In this document: positions 16,755 through 26,871 of the stretch, in pieces
Numbering within the stretch: the first letter of the stretch is position 1
How the letters are laid out: each line of letters opens with the position of its first letter
DNA from: an uncultured Thalassovita sp.
GTDB taxonomy: Bacteria > Bacteroidota > Bacteroidia > Cytophagales > Flammeovirgaceae
Assembly (NCBI GenBank): GCA_937129345.1
Contig: CAKZMZ010000142.1
Location: 1 to 33,109 of the forward strand
Direction: 5' to 3'
Length of the DNA: 33,109 bases
Notes under the pieces: model-generated
Databases searched by the model: none
Told to the model about the DNA's origin: nothing
What the model saw: only the letters and a program-made list of their open reading frames with translations
Program-made: the position numbers and the translations under genes

Positions 16755-18176
16755 ATGAATTTTGCAGAGGAACTTAATAAGTATCCCGTTTTTGAATTGT
16801 TGAAAACATCGGCGCAGGAAGTAGGGGCACCTGCTTATGTGATAGGCGGTTATGTAAGAAATCTTCTTCTAAAAAAAACGGCAAAAGACATAGACGTGGT
16901 TTGTGTGGGTAATGGCATAGAACTGGCCAAAAAATTCGCTTCAAAATTACCAGATAAGTCTCAGGTAAACGTATTTAAGAACTTTGGTACGGCCATGGTA
17001 AAGACCGAAGATTTTGAGGTTGAGTTTGTAGGTGCCAGAAAAGAGTCTTACAACAGAAACTCCAGAAAGCCAGTAGTTGAAGATGGTACTTTAGAAGATG
17101 ATCAAAACAGGAGAGATTTTACCATAAATGCACTTGCTTTAAGCTTACAGCAAGAAAATTATGGGGCACTCATCGACCCTTTTAATGGTGTAAAAGACCT
17201 TAAAAATAAGCTCATTAGAACGCCTTTAGAACCTGGGGTCACTTATTCAGACGATCCTTTAAGAATGATGCGTGCCATTCGTTTTGCAACACAGCTCGAT
17301 TTTGATATTGAGCACGATTCTTTTGTGGCCATAGAAGCCAATAAAGAGCGTATAAAAATTGTATCTGTAGAACGTATCATTGACGAACTCAACAAAATTG
17401 TCTTAGCCGAGAAGCCTTCTTACGGTTTTAAGTTGATGTTCCACTGTGGATTACTTCAATTGATTTTCCCAGAATTTACAGAGTTACACGGAGTGGATAC
17501 CATAAAAGGTAAGTCGCATAAAGACAATTTTTACCATACTTTGCAGGTACTGGATAACATCTGTGAAAATACAGATGACCTTTGGTTGAGGTGGGCGGCC
17601 ATTATGCACGACATTGCCAAGCCGGCTACCAAACGATTTGATAAAAAACAAGGATGGACCTTTCACGGGCATGAAGATAAGGGCGCACGTATGGTAAAAC
17701 CCATCTTTCGTAAACTAAAATTGCCTTTAGACGAACGCATGCGAAAGGTAGAGAAATTGGTACGCTTGCATTTAAGGCCAATTGCATTGGTGAGCGACAA
17801 AACCTCTGATTCTGCCATTAGAAGACTCATTTACGAGGCAGGCGATGACCTAGAAGATTTAATGACCTTATGTAGGGCAGATATTACCTCCAAAAACGAT
17901 ATGAAGGTGAAGAAGTATCTCGCTAATTTTGATAGACTGGAAAAGAAAATTGCCGATGTAGAAGCGAGGGATCAAGTACGTAATTTCCAACCTGTAATTA
18001 CGGGTGAGATCATTATGGAGACTTTTGACTTGAAGCCTTCTAGAGAGGTAGGCCAAATTAAGATAAGAATCAGAGAGGCCATACTTGAGGGCGAACTGCG
18101 AAATAATTATGAGGAGGCTTTTGCCTACATGCTCGAACTCGGTAAAAAAATGGGGCTTACTCCAAAAAAAGGATAA
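16755..18176 (+). CDS. cca: CCA tRNA nucleotidyltransferase (HD-domain containing)
   Basis: YVIGGYVRNLLLKKTAKDIDVV class II nucleotidyltransferase, RRDFTINALALSL, YSDDPLRMMRAIRFATQLDF, HD region RWAAIMHDIAKP. Confidence 0.95.
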   Translation: MNFAEELNKYPVFELLKTSAQEVGAPAYVIGGYVRNLLLKKTAKDIDVVCVGNGIELAKKFASKLPDKSQVNVFKNFGTAMVKTEDFEVEFVGARKESYNRNSRKPVVEDGTLEDDQNRRDFTINALALSLQQENYGALIDPFNGVKDLKNKLIRTPLEPGVTYSDDPLRMMRAIRFATQLDFDIEHDSFVAIEANKERIKIVSVERIIDELNKIVLAEKPSYGFKLMFHCGLLQLIFPEFTELHGVDTIKGKSHKDNFYHTLQVLDNICENTDDLWLRWAAIMHDIAKPATKRFDKKQGWTFHGHEDKGARMVKPIFRKLKLPLDERMRKVEKLVRLHLRPIALVSDKTSDSAIRRLIYEAGDDLEDLMTLCRADITSKNDMKVKKYLANFDRLEKKIADVEARDQVRNFQPVITGEIIMETFDLKPSREVGQIKIRIREAILEGELRNNYEEAFAYMLELGKKMGLTPKKG

Positions 18177-18340
18177 AACAAGTACAGTGGTTTAAGCGCA
18201 ATTCTGCTTTTGGTTTTGAGCCACAAATAACCTGATTTTTTTTTACCAGCTAATATTTACTAAATTTCAATGGCGTAAAAGCATGTATGATATTAAAAAG
18301 GCTATTTAGCGCATAGACGGCATATTAAAAGCAAAAAAAT

Positions 18341-19084
18341 ATGAAAGCAATAATTGTAGATGACGAAAGGTTGGCCCGTAAAGAACTCAGCTCTTTACTT
18401 GAAGATTACAATGACATTGAAATTATAGGAGAGGCGAGCAACGCAGATGAGGCGGCCGATAAAATAGAAGAACTCAAGCCCGATGTGCTTTTCTTAGATA
18501 TTCAAATGCCTGAAAAAACTGGTTTCGATTTGCTAGAAATGCTTACCGTTGTACCCAAAGTAATTTTTACTACCGCCTATGATGATTTTGCACTCAAGGC
18601 ATTTGAAATTAATGCATTTGATTACTTGCTCAAACCGATAAACCCTAAAAGGTTAGAAGAGACACTAAAAAAATTAAAGACCTATTTCGAAAAAGAAAAG
18701 AAGGTCAAAAAAGACGACGCACCACAAGAAGAGGACACGCCAGAAAAACTTTTGGGCACTGATCAAGTTTTTGTGAAAGATGGTGAAAAATGTTGGTTTG
18801 TAAAATTAGCCGATATCAGATTGTTCGAATCTGATGGCAACTACGTAAAGGTATATTTCGATACATTTAGGCCACTTATACATCGCTCTTTAAATGCGTT
18901 AGACGAACGCCTCGATGATAAAATGTTCTTTAGAGCAAGTAGAAAGTTCATCATCAATTTAAAGTGGATAGAAAAAATAGAGCCTTGGTTTAACGGTGGC
19001 CTTATGGTGAGTTTAAAAGGAGGGCAGAAAATAGAGATTTCTAGGAGGCAGGCTGCAAAATTTAAGGATAAGTTGAGCCTCTAA
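18341..19084 (+). CDS. LytTR-family response regulator (orphan in this window)
   Basis: Receiver IVDDERLARKELSSLLEDY...VLFLDIQMPEKTGFDLLE...YLLKPINPKRL, then LytTR domain FVKDGEKCWFVKLADIRLFESDGNYVKVY...FFRASRKFIINLKWIEKIE. Confidence 0.95.
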   Translation: MKAIIVDDERLARKELSSLLEDYNDIEIIGEASNADEAADKIEELKPDVLFLDIQMPEKTGFDLLEMLTVVPKVIFTTAYDDFALKAFEINAFDYLLKPINPKRLEETLKKLKTYFEKEKKVKKDDAPQEEDTPEKLLGTDQVFVKDGEKCWFVKLADIRLFESDGNYVKVYFDTFRPLIHRSLNALDERLDDKMFFRASRKFIINLKWIEKIEPWFNGGLMVSLKGGQKIEISRRQAAKFKDKLSL

Positions 19085-19969
19085 TCAGTCTTGCACTGAG
19101 GATAATAATTTATCTTTGCTATTTGTAAAAGAAAAACCAGCATCGGCTTGTTTCAATTTCTGTATCTTGCTAGAAATCATTTGCCTTTCTTTGTCTTTAA
19201 AAGGATGCTTTTTTAAGATATTTTCAAGCTCTAAAAGTACTTTTTCTCTGCTTGTCTCAAAATTTTTAGAGAAAAGTAAATCTGTAATCACCATTCTCTT
19301 GATCTTTAAAATTTCCTTTTCAAAATAAGTGTCAGCGGCTATTTCCTCTTCTATCTGGGCCAGAATTTTTTGATGTATACCAGTGCCCAATTTGCTATAG
19401 ATTTTTTTATCGTTGCCTTTTTTTAACCAAATAGGAAAGTAATAGTCTTTGTAACTTTCTTCGTAAAGGCTAAAAAATTTATCATCGGCAGCACCTTTGC
19501 TTTTAGCAGCGATTTTCTTTAATAGATTGTAGTCAATAGCTACCCTTAACTTTTGGTTGGCCTGTACAATTTTAAGCGACGCAGAGGCATAAGCAAACCA
19601 ACTAAAATTCTGTTTATCTGCAAGGCTGTCGATAGCAATTTGTTCCTTTTTCTCTAAAGTACTTGAGAGTGTTTTCTGCAGGGTGATGGTATTAGCGTAA
19701 AAGTCGTAGAAATTACTATCGGTCTCTATTTTATAAAAGTCTTGATAATGGTTTTCTACTAGCTTGGCATTGAGCGGCCCAAAAAGTTGGGTCAGTTGTT
19801 CTCCATAAGGGTAATTCTCTGCACCAAATTGCTTCTCATTAATTTCTGCTAGTTGCACAAGGGCTGTGTGTTTAAGATGTCTTTGATGGTCTAAAAAATT
19901 GTTGTATTGAAAATAGGATACCGCCAAGCAGAGTAGTGTAATGTACGTATAGCCTTTAATTCTAACCAT
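19085..19969 (-). CDS. Uncharacterised membrane-anchored/secreted protein
   Basis: 294 aa with N-terminal hydrophobic segment YTYITLLCLAVSYF; no family recognised. Abuts the LytTR gene end-to-end. Confidence 0.6.
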   Translation of the reverse strand: MVRIKGYTYITLLCLAVSYFQYNNFLDHQRHLKHTALVQLAEINEKQFGAENYPYGEQLTQLFGPLNAKLVENHYQDFYKIETDSNFYDFYANTITLQKTLSSTLEKKEQIAIDSLADKQNFSWFAYASASLKIVQANQKLRVAIDYNLLKKIAAKSKGAADDKFFSLYEESYKDYYFPIWLKKGNDKKIYSKLGTGIHQKILAQIEEEIAADTYFEKEILKIKRMVITDLLFSKNFETSREKVLLELENILKKHPFKDKERQMISSKIQKLKQADAGFSFTNSKDKLLSSVQD

Positions 19970-20123
19970 CTGATATTCTGTAAATTCGATTTTTTAACGC
20001 AAAGCACCATTCCATCTTGCCAATAGTTTTTTTTATACAGGATGAATTAACATTTCTTATGTAAGTAATCGGCTAAATGCTGTCAGCTGTAAATGATGGT
20101 ACTGTCTTAACTTCATATTTCAT

Positions 20124-20152
20124 TCGATAAACGCTTGGAATTTATCGATAAA
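20124..20152. promoter_or_regulatory. TCGATAAA direct/inverted repeat operator-like element
   Basis: TCGATAAA 20124-20131, TTTATCGA 20141-20148, TCGATAAA 20145-20152; the last two form the palindrome TTTATCGATAAA. Confidence 0.45.
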
Positions 20153-20302
20153 TAAAGTTTAGCAATATCTACGCCTTAAAAGACTAATATTTTTACATGC
20201 ATTTTTTTTAGGGATTTTTAAGTCTGTACTTTACAAAAAAAATACTCTCAACTCCCTTTCTTAAAAAACAGACAATTCCGCAGGTGATCCCCTAAAGTTT
20301 GA

Positions 20303-20310
20303 TAGATTTG
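20303..20310 (+). promoter_or_regulatory. Putative -7 element TAGATTTG for purH
   Basis: Matches TAnnTTTG, 39 bp before the purH ATG. Confidence 0.4.
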
Positions 20311-20348
20311 CAAAAAGGATTTTCTTACCTAATATTCAGTCAATTTCC

Positions 20349-21887
20349 ATGAAAAAAATAAAGTCCGCACTCATTTCAGTATATCATAAGGACAATCTAG
20401 CGCCAATTATTCAGCTATTAAAGGATCATCATGTAGCCTTATACTCAACAGGAGGGACTCAAAAATTTATTGAGGAACAAGACGCCACTGTAAAAGCTGT
20501 AGAAGATTTAACGGGCTATCCTTCTATTTTGGGGGGCAGGGTAAAAACACTACATCCCAAAGTATTTGGAGGTATTTTAGGCCGCTTAGATAATGACTCG
20601 GATGTAAAAGAAATGGCCAACTATGAAATTCCCCCTTTCGATTTGGTCATTGTAGACTTATATCCATTTGAAGCTACTTTGGCATCAGGGGCATCGCATC
20701 AAGAAATAATAGAAAAGATTGATATTGGAGGAATTTCTCTAATTAGGGCAGCCGCTAAAAATTTTAAAGATGTGTTCATAGTTTCTTCTATGGAACAGTA
20801 CCAAGAGGTTTTGGAAATTTTGCAAGAAAATGAGGCTGCGTCTTCATTAGAACAAAGGAAAAAATTTGCCGCTCAAGCTTTTCAAGTATCTTCTCATTAC
20901 GATACGGCTATATTTGGTTACTTTAATAGTGATTTGCCGCAAGAAGAGCAGCAAGAAGTTTACAAAGCGAGTATTACTCAGTCCAATGTATTACGCTACG
21001 GAGAAAATCCGCATCAAAAAGGTGTGTTTTTTGGTAATTTACAAGACCTTTTCGAGCAGTTAAATGGCAAAGCGCTTTCTTACAACAATTTGGTGGATAT
21101 TGATGCTGCCGTAGCTTTAATCGATGAGTTTCCTGAAAATGAGGGCATTGCTTTTTCAATATTAAAACATACCAATGCCTGTGGTACAGCTGTGGCCGGC
21201 ACTTGTAAAGAGGCCTACCTCAATGCACTAAAAGCCGATCCTGTTTCTGCTTTTGGTGGGGTGCTCATAACAAACACTACAGTAGATGCCGATGCCGCAG
21301 AAGAATTGCACAAATTATTTTTTGAGGTATTGATTGCTCCAAATTTTACAGAGGAAGCACTTGAGGTTCTGAAGAAAAAGAAAAATAGGATTTTACTTCA
21401 GCGCAAAGAAACCGCATTGCCCAACAAACTATATAAAACCCTTTTAAATGGGGTTATTGCGATGGACAAGGATTTAAAAACTGAAACGGCAGAAGACTTA
21501 AAAGTAGTTACCGAAGCAGCACCTACTCAAGCTCAAATTGCCTCACTTTTGTTCGCTAATAAATTGGTGAAGCATACCAAATCTAACACCATTGTATTGG
21601 CTGCAGACGGGCAGTTATTTGCAAGTGGCGTAGGACAAACCTCAAGAGTAGATGCTTTGGAACAGGCCATACAAAAAGCCAAGCATTTCGGCTTCGATTT
21701 AAGCAAGGCAGTCATGGCTTCAGATGCTTTCTTCCCTTTTCCAGACTGTGTGGAAATTGCAGATAAAGAAGGCATAAAAGCGGTGATACAACCGGGGGGA
21801 TCTATAAAGGACCAAGCCTCTATAGATTATTGCAATGAGCATGGCATGGCCATGGTATTTACAGGCATAAGGCACTTTAAACACTGA
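20349..21887 (+). CDS. purH: Bifunctional AICAR formyltransferase / IMP cyclohydrolase
   Basis: ALISVYHKDNLAPIIQLL...YSTGGTQKFIEE...GGRVKTLHPKVFGGIL...LRYGENPHQKGVF...ILKHTNACGTAV...AVIQPGGSIKD. Confidence 0.97.
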   Translation: MKKIKSALISVYHKDNLAPIIQLLKDHHVALYSTGGTQKFIEEQDATVKAVEDLTGYPSILGGRVKTLHPKVFGGILGRLDNDSDVKEMANYEIPPFDLVIVDLYPFEATLASGASHQEIIEKIDIGGISLIRAAAKNFKDVFIVSSMEQYQEVLEILQENEAASSLEQRKKFAAQAFQVSSHYDTAIFGYFNSDLPQEEQQEVYKASITQSNVLRYGENPHQKGVFFGNLQDLFEQLNGKALSYNNLVDIDAAVALIDEFPENEGIAFSILKHTNACGTAVAGTCKEAYLNALKADPVSAFGGVLITNTTVDADAAEELHKLFFEVLIAPNFTEEALEVLKKKKNRILLQRKETALPNKLYKTLLNGVIAMDKDLKTETAEDLKVVTEAAPTQAQIASLLFANKLVKHTKSNTIVLAADGQLFASGVGQTSRVDALEQAIQKAKHFGFDLSKAVMASDAFFPFPDCVEIADKEGIKAVIQPGGSIKDQASIDYCNEHGMAMVFTGIRHFKH

Positions 21888-21910
21888 TGAGAACTTTCTT
21901 TAATTTTTAG

Positions 21911-21934
21911 AGCACGAGTAAAAAATCTCGTGCT
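21911..21934 (+). terminator. Hairpin terminator of purH
   Basis: AGCACGAG / CTCGTGCT, 8-bp stem with 8-nt loop. Confidence 0.7.
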
Positions 21935-21988
21935 TTAGAACTTATGCTGTAGGGATTTTGAAGAGAAGACAGGGGTTTGATGAAGTTG

Positions 21989-23326
21989 TTACTGAGCCAC
22001 TTTCGATTTGCTAACAGCCAAGGTGCTTGGCTCAATGGCTTCGGTAATGAGTTTTTTGTTAGGCAAATACAACTCATAACGTATGGCCGGAATAAATAAC
22101 TGTAGGCCTGAGTGTGGTAGTGTTTCGTAAATGAGAAAACCGCTGTTACTACCCTCGTAATTTCCTGCAGAGGCTTGCCCTAAGATGTTTGCTCTTTGGT
22201 TATTGTGGCACTTTGCTGCAAAATGAGCAGCAGCAGACATGGTACCCCCATTGATCAGCACCTCTACTTCCCCTAAAAAATAGTTTTTTGTAGGTATAAT
22301 CCATTTTAAGCCCTTGTGTCCTGTATAACTTACCATGCCTAAGCTATCTGCTTTTTCTATTCTGAAAAAGATATTATGCGGAAAGCCCAACTGTTTTTTG
22401 CTCTTTTTATGCATGCGCAAATTATCGTAAAATTTAAAAGGCTTTTTTGCGATATACCTGTAAAGTTCAATAGCGAGCAAATCATTGCCACCAATATTGT
22501 CTCTTAAATCTATTGTGAGCTTTTTAACTTGTTGTTCTTGCACTTCTTCAAAGAAGTTATTGAGGAATTTTTTAAGATGAATACCATTTTCTTTTAGCAA
22601 TGCTTTATCAAAACTCCTGATTTTAAGGCTGGCCTCCGCTGCATTTCCTTTAATTGCCGCCTCTACCAAAGGGGTTTTTTCTTTAAGGCTTGATCTTTCT
22701 ATTTTAGGAAGAAGCTGTGTCGACTTTGTTTGTCCATTAAACTGATAGGTAATATCAATAGTAATATTTTCTGCTAAAACCTCAGCGTAGAGCGAGAAGA
22801 ATTGATTGTTTAAATTGTAGTACCTGCCGTTTTGGTGTAGGCCATCGCTAGAGATAAACCCAAGCAAAACTTCCACTATTTTATCGCTTGCTAAGTCATC
22901 TATTTTTGTAATTATTGCCCCCTTGGGCACTTGCGAGGTATAGGTATCAATCACTTCAATTTCATTGCTATTATTCACTTCTACCTCAATAGGGAAAATG
23001 ACCTTTTGTTGATTAAGTATATATTTTTCAGAATGATATAAATCTGTATGCCCACATTTAACTTGTGTAACCAAAGGTTTTACTAAGCGAAAAAACTCGT
23101 TTTCTGTTATTGCTTGGTCGAGTTGTTGGGCTACTTCACCAAAGCTGTTCTCAAATTTACTTCTGCTTTGGTAGGCAAAAAGGTCGGGGTGGTAATTGAG
23201 TAGGGATTTTTTTATATGCAGAAGGTCTTCCCTTAGTTGGTTTGGGCTAAGTAAAGATTGAGCTGCTAGATTGCCCTGAACAAATAAGAGCATGCCAATA
23301 AGTGCTAGTTGGTAGAATTTCAGCAT
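21989..23326 (-). CDS. S41-family (tail-specific protease-like) peptidase, secreted
   Basis: Signal peptide LALIGMLLFVQGNLAAQ; LTIDLRDNIGGND; LINGGTMSAAAHFAAKCHNN; ILGQASAGNYEG. Confidence 0.85.
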   Translation of the reverse strand: MLKFYQLALIGMLLFVQGNLAAQSLLSPNQLREDLLHIKKSLLNYHPDLFAYQSRSKFENSFGEVAQQLDQAITENEFFRLVKPLVTQVKCGHTDLYHSEKYILNQQKVIFPIEVEVNNSNEIEVIDTYTSQVPKGAIITKIDDLASDKIVEVLLGFISSDGLHQNGRYYNLNNQFFSLYAEVLAENITIDITYQFNGQTKSTQLLPKIERSSLKEKTPLVEAAIKGNAAEASLKIRSFDKALLKENGIHLKKFLNNFFEEVQEQQVKKLTIDLRDNIGGNDLLAIELYRYIAKKPFKFYDNLRMHKKSKKQLGFPHNIFFRIEKADSLGMVSYTGHKGLKWIIPTKNYFLGEVEVLINGGTMSAAAHFAAKCHNNQRANILGQASAGNYEGSNSGFLIYETLPHSGLQLFIPAIRYELYLPNKKLITEAIEPSTLAVSKSKVAQ

Positions 23327-23343
23327 ATAATTTATCTCTTGTT

Positions 23344-23506
23344 AGTATGTAAGTTCTAATATAGAAAATAAAACTTTTACATACTGTGAACAAAAGATAA
23401 GCTAAAATAATTTTTTGAATTGTTTACAAATAGACGCCTATCAAAACTTGGAAGCACATTTAAAGGGAGGGGATTTAAAACCGCTTGCTTCTATTTAGTA
23501 TGTAAG
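23344..23506. repeat. AGTATGTAA repeats (2 direct, 1 inverted) upstream of the S41 peptidase
   Basis: TTAGTATGTAAG at 23342-23353 and 23495-23506; TTACATACT at 23377-23385. Confidence 0.7.
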
Positions 23507-23573
23507 AAATATCTGAAAATTGAATCATTATTTGGCATGTCTGGGAGAGGAAAATATTAACCTAATTTGAAAG

Positions 23574-23629
23574 AACAGCCCATGGCTTAAAGTCAGCGAC
23601 TAGCCGTATTTACAACTCCATGGGCTGTT
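23574..23629 (-). terminator. Long-loop hairpin downstream of the glutamate dehydrogenase gene
   Basis: Perfect 12-bp arms AACAGCCCATGG (23574-23585) / CCATGGGCTGTT (23618-23629), 32-nt loop containing AGTC-AGC-GACT. Confidence 0.65.
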
Positions 23630-23636
23630 TTTATGG

Positions 23637-24911
23637 TTAGTATCCGCCCCTTAATTTGTAGGTATCGGCTACTTTTGAGATGGCCACCATGTAGGCAGCT
23701 ATCCTAAGTGATACATTGTATTTTTGAGATACCTTAAATACTCTTTCAAAGGCTTCTTTCATAATCCTATCGCTTCGTCGGTTAACGCGCTCCCTAGTCC
23801 ATTTGTAACCCAATCTGTTTTGTACCCATTCAAAGTAAGAAACAGTTACACCACCGGCGTTGGCTAAAATATCAGGAACAACGGTAACGCCATTTTCATA
23901 AATAAGTGGGTCGGCTTTGGCACTCATAGGACCGTTGGCACCTTCTACTATCAATTTTGCCTTGATGTTGTTGGCATTTACCATTGTAACCACATCTTCT
24001 TTAGCGGCAGGTACCAATAAATCTACATCTAGCTCGAGCAGTTCTTCATTGGTGATGAGCTCCCCAGCTTTAAAACCTTCAAGCGTATTGTTGTTTTTAT
24101 CTTTAAAAGCGATGGCTTCTCTGATATTTATTCCGTTTTCATTGATATAGGCGCCCGTATGATCGCTAATGGCCTTTATCTTAACCCCTCTTTCTTCCAA
24201 TAAGCTAGCCGCATTGCTACCTACGTTGCCAAATCCTTGTACTGCACAAGTAGCATGCGATGGATTGATTTTTAGCTTTTCCATGGCTACCAAAGCAGAG
24301 ACCATTACACCGCGGCCTGTAGCTTCTACTCTACCCAAAGAGCCACCCAATACCAAAGGTTTGCCGGTTACTACGGCACTTACCGTTTTACCGTTAGCCT
24401 TAGAGAATTCGTCCATTAGCCAAGCCATTTCGCGTGGGCCAGTGCCCATATCAGGCGCGGGAATATCGGTGTCAGGTCCAAATATCTCGTACATAGAAAC
24501 CGTGTAAGCGCGGGTCAATCTTTCAAGCTCTCCGGTAGACATGGTCCAAGGCTTGCATTTTATTCCACCTTTGGCACCGCCATAAGGAATATCTACCACG
24601 GCACATTTCCAGGTCATCCAAGCGGCCAATGCTTTTACCTCATCTAAGTGTACATCAGGTGCATAGCGCACGCCACCTTTAGAAGGACCCAGCGTGTTAG
24701 AGTGGATTACCCTGTAACCTTCAAAAACCTTTTTGCTGCCATCGTCCATGGTAATGGGCAATGTTACAATGACCTGTTTGGTCGGGCTTTTTAAGACTTC
24801 ATAAGTTTCTTTATCTAATCCTAGTTTTTGTGCGGCAATGTCAAAACGCGACATCATTGATTCAAAAGGATTCTCTTTATCCTTTATGGGGGCGGGTTCT
24901 ATATAAGCCAT
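23637..24911 (-). CDS. Glu/Leu/Phe/Val dehydrogenase (glutamate dehydrogenase)
   Basis: GPSKGGVRYAPDVHLDEVKALAAWMTWKCAVVDIPYGGAKGGIKC; AVQGFGNVGSNAA. Start set at the ATG at 24911, not the GTG at 24986. Confidence 0.95.
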   Translation of the reverse strand: MAYIEPAPIKDKENPFESMMSRFDIAAQKLGLDKETYEVLKSPTKQVIVTLPITMDDGSKKVFEGYRVIHSNTLGPSKGGVRYAPDVHLDEVKALAAWMTWKCAVVDIPYGGAKGGIKCKPWTMSTGELERLTRAYTVSMYEIFGPDTDIPAPDMGTGPREMAWLMDEFSKANGKTVSAVVTGKPLVLGGSLGRVEATGRGVMVSALVAMEKLKINPSHATCAVQGFGNVGSNAASLLEERGVKIKAISDHTGAYINENGINIREAIAFKDKNNNTLEGFKAGELITNEELLELDVDLLVPAAKEDVVTMVNANNIKAKLIVEGANGPMSAKADPLIYENGVTVVPDILANAGGVTVSYFEWVQNRLGYKWTRERVNRRSDRIMKEAFERVFKVSQKYNVSLRIAAYMVAISKVADTYKLRGGY

Positions 24912-24967
24912 ATCTTGTTGTTTGGATAAGGTTGTGTTTGAGTATGTGTTTATGTTTCTTAACGGGG

Positions 24968-24975
24968 CAAAGTTA
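24968..24975 (-). promoter_or_regulatory. Putative -7 element TAACTTTG for the glutamate dehydrogenase gene
   Basis: Plus strand CAAAGTTA. It lies inside the ORF-track extension, arguing for the start at 24911. Confidence 0.4.
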
Positions 24976-25232
24976 TCAATTTGCACATTCTTAGTATGAA
25001 AGCTCCATAGCTTTTTTTTGTTTTTTATTTATTGATGAAATATGGATAATGCCTAGTGCATAAATATTAAAGCACAATGGTTGAATCATAAATTGAATAC
25101 ACGGATTTAAGGTTTCTTTGAGATCTGAAAATCACCAAATATACATTTACAATTCAATGATTTTGGAATAATTAGCTGCCTCCCCACCGCATTAAACTAT
25201 AGGCTATATTCTTGATTTAATGTATCAAGTAT

Positions 25233-26693
25233 TTAGCTTTTTCTTGAAATCAGCAGCCCCAAAAAGGTAATGGCGCCATTTACCATTAAAATTTCGAACC
25301 CAAACTGATAGCCTCCCAATAACTCTACCGAATACAAATTGAGTAGATAGGATAGAATAGGAGAGACTATACATATATAAGGTATCCAGCCATCATTGGC
25401 CTTTATTTTGGTGAATAGGCCAAAAGCAAAAAGCCCGAGCAATGGACCATAAGTGTAACCCGCCGCCTTAAAAACAGAGTTGATTACGCTGTCGTCATTA
25501 ATGTATTTAAAGCTAATGATCGCCAAGACCATAATGATAGAAAACATAATGTGTATGCGTATACGAAGACTTTTTTGCTGTTCTCTCGGTCTGTTTTCTA
25601 TATCTAAAAAATCTACACAAAAGGCAGTGGTTAACGAGGTGAGGGAAGAGTCTGCGCTAGAATAGGCTGCAGCGGTAATTCCCAATAAAAATACCACCCC
25701 GGCAAAGATGGTAAAATGACCTATGGCCAAGCTAGGAAACACCTTGTCGGTAGAAAGGAACTTGCCCGTTTCTGCATCTACAGGAAAAGTAATGCCTTTT
25801 TCGGTGGCGTAAACATACAGCATTACGCCCAAACCTAAGAAAAGCAGATTTACAAAAATTAGTGAACTGCTGAACCAAAGTACATTTTTCTGCCCTTCCT
25901 TTAAATTTTTGCAAGTAAGGTTTTTTTGCATCATGTTTTGGTCTAGACCGGTCATTACAATGGCGATAAAAGCACCCGAAAAGAATTGCTTAAAAAAATT
26001 GGTGCCTGCTTGCCAATCCCAAACAAAAATCTGTGAATATTCATGCGCTTGAATGATCTGTACAATTTCGCCAGCTCCTAGATTAAGTTCTTTAGAAATG
26101 ATGTAAATACTCACTACTACAGCAAGAAGCATAAAAAATGTTTGCAAAGAATCAGTCCAAACAATGGTTTTGATACCGCCTTTATAAGTGTAAATCCAAA
26201 TGAGTACAATGGTGACCATGACCGATACCTCAAAGGGTATTCCGTAGGTATCGAAAAAGGCCAGTTGCAATACGCCTGCCACCAAGAATAGCCTAAAAGA
26301 AGCGCCCACGGTTTGGGAAAGCAGGAAAAAAGCAGAGCCCGTTTTATAAGCATTAAGGCCAAACCGCTGTTTTAAAAAGCTATAAATAGAGATAAGATTG
26401 AGGCGATAGTACAGCGGCATTAACACAAAAGCGATGACCCAATAGCCGGGCAAATACCCTAACACTACTTGAAAATAAGCCCATTGACTATTGCCCACTT
26501 CACCGGGTACAGAAATAAAAGTGACCCCAGATAGTGAGGCGCCAATCATCCCGAATGCTACTAAATACCAAGGTGACTCTCGATTACCAGTAAAAAAAGT
26601 ATCGTTGGTAGCATGGCGTGAGGTAAACCAAGAAATGACCATTAAAAGGATGAAGTAGCCAAAAATAACGGTAAAGACGATTCCGGGATTCAT
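25233..26693 (-). CDS. Sodium:solute symporter (SSS family)
   Basis: Multi-TM protein: VAFGMIGASLSGVTFISVPGEVG...VLGYLPGYWVIAFVLMPLYYRL...GGIKTIVWTDSLQTFFML...LGITAAAYSSADSSLTSLTTAFCVDFL. Confidence 0.93.
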   Translation of the reverse strand: MNPGIVFTVIFGYFILLMVISWFTSRHATNDTFFTGNRESPWYLVAFGMIGASLSGVTFISVPGEVGNSQWAYFQVVLGYLPGYWVIAFVLMPLYYRLNLISIYSFLKQRFGLNAYKTGSAFFLLSQTVGASFRLFLVAGVLQLAFFDTYGIPFEVSVMVTIVLIWIYTYKGGIKTIVWTDSLQTFFMLLAVVVSIYIISKELNLGAGEIVQIIQAHEYSQIFVWDWQAGTNFFKQFFSGAFIAIVMTGLDQNMMQKNLTCKNLKEGQKNVLWFSSSLIFVNLLFLGLGVMLYVYATEKGITFPVDAETGKFLSTDKVFPSLAIGHFTIFAGVVFLLGITAAAYSSADSSLTSLTTAFCVDFLDIENRPREQQKSLRIRIHIMFSIIMVLAIISFKYINDDSVINSVFKAAGYTYGPLLGLFAFGLFTKIKANDGWIPYICIVSPILSYLLNLYSVELLGGYQFGFEILMVNGAITFLGLLISRKS

Positions 26694-26871
26694 TTATTTA
26701 ATGGTTAATGTTATATGGTTAGCAAAAAAATAGATAATTAAAACATTGTTTACAGTTTGGGCGATTTCATTTGTAAAGTTGGGACGTTGCAAGGTCGGAA
26801 ATGCCTTTTGTTTTCATCGGCCAGTACAACAAATGTTTATACTCCTCAGCAACATCCACTTACTTTATAAA

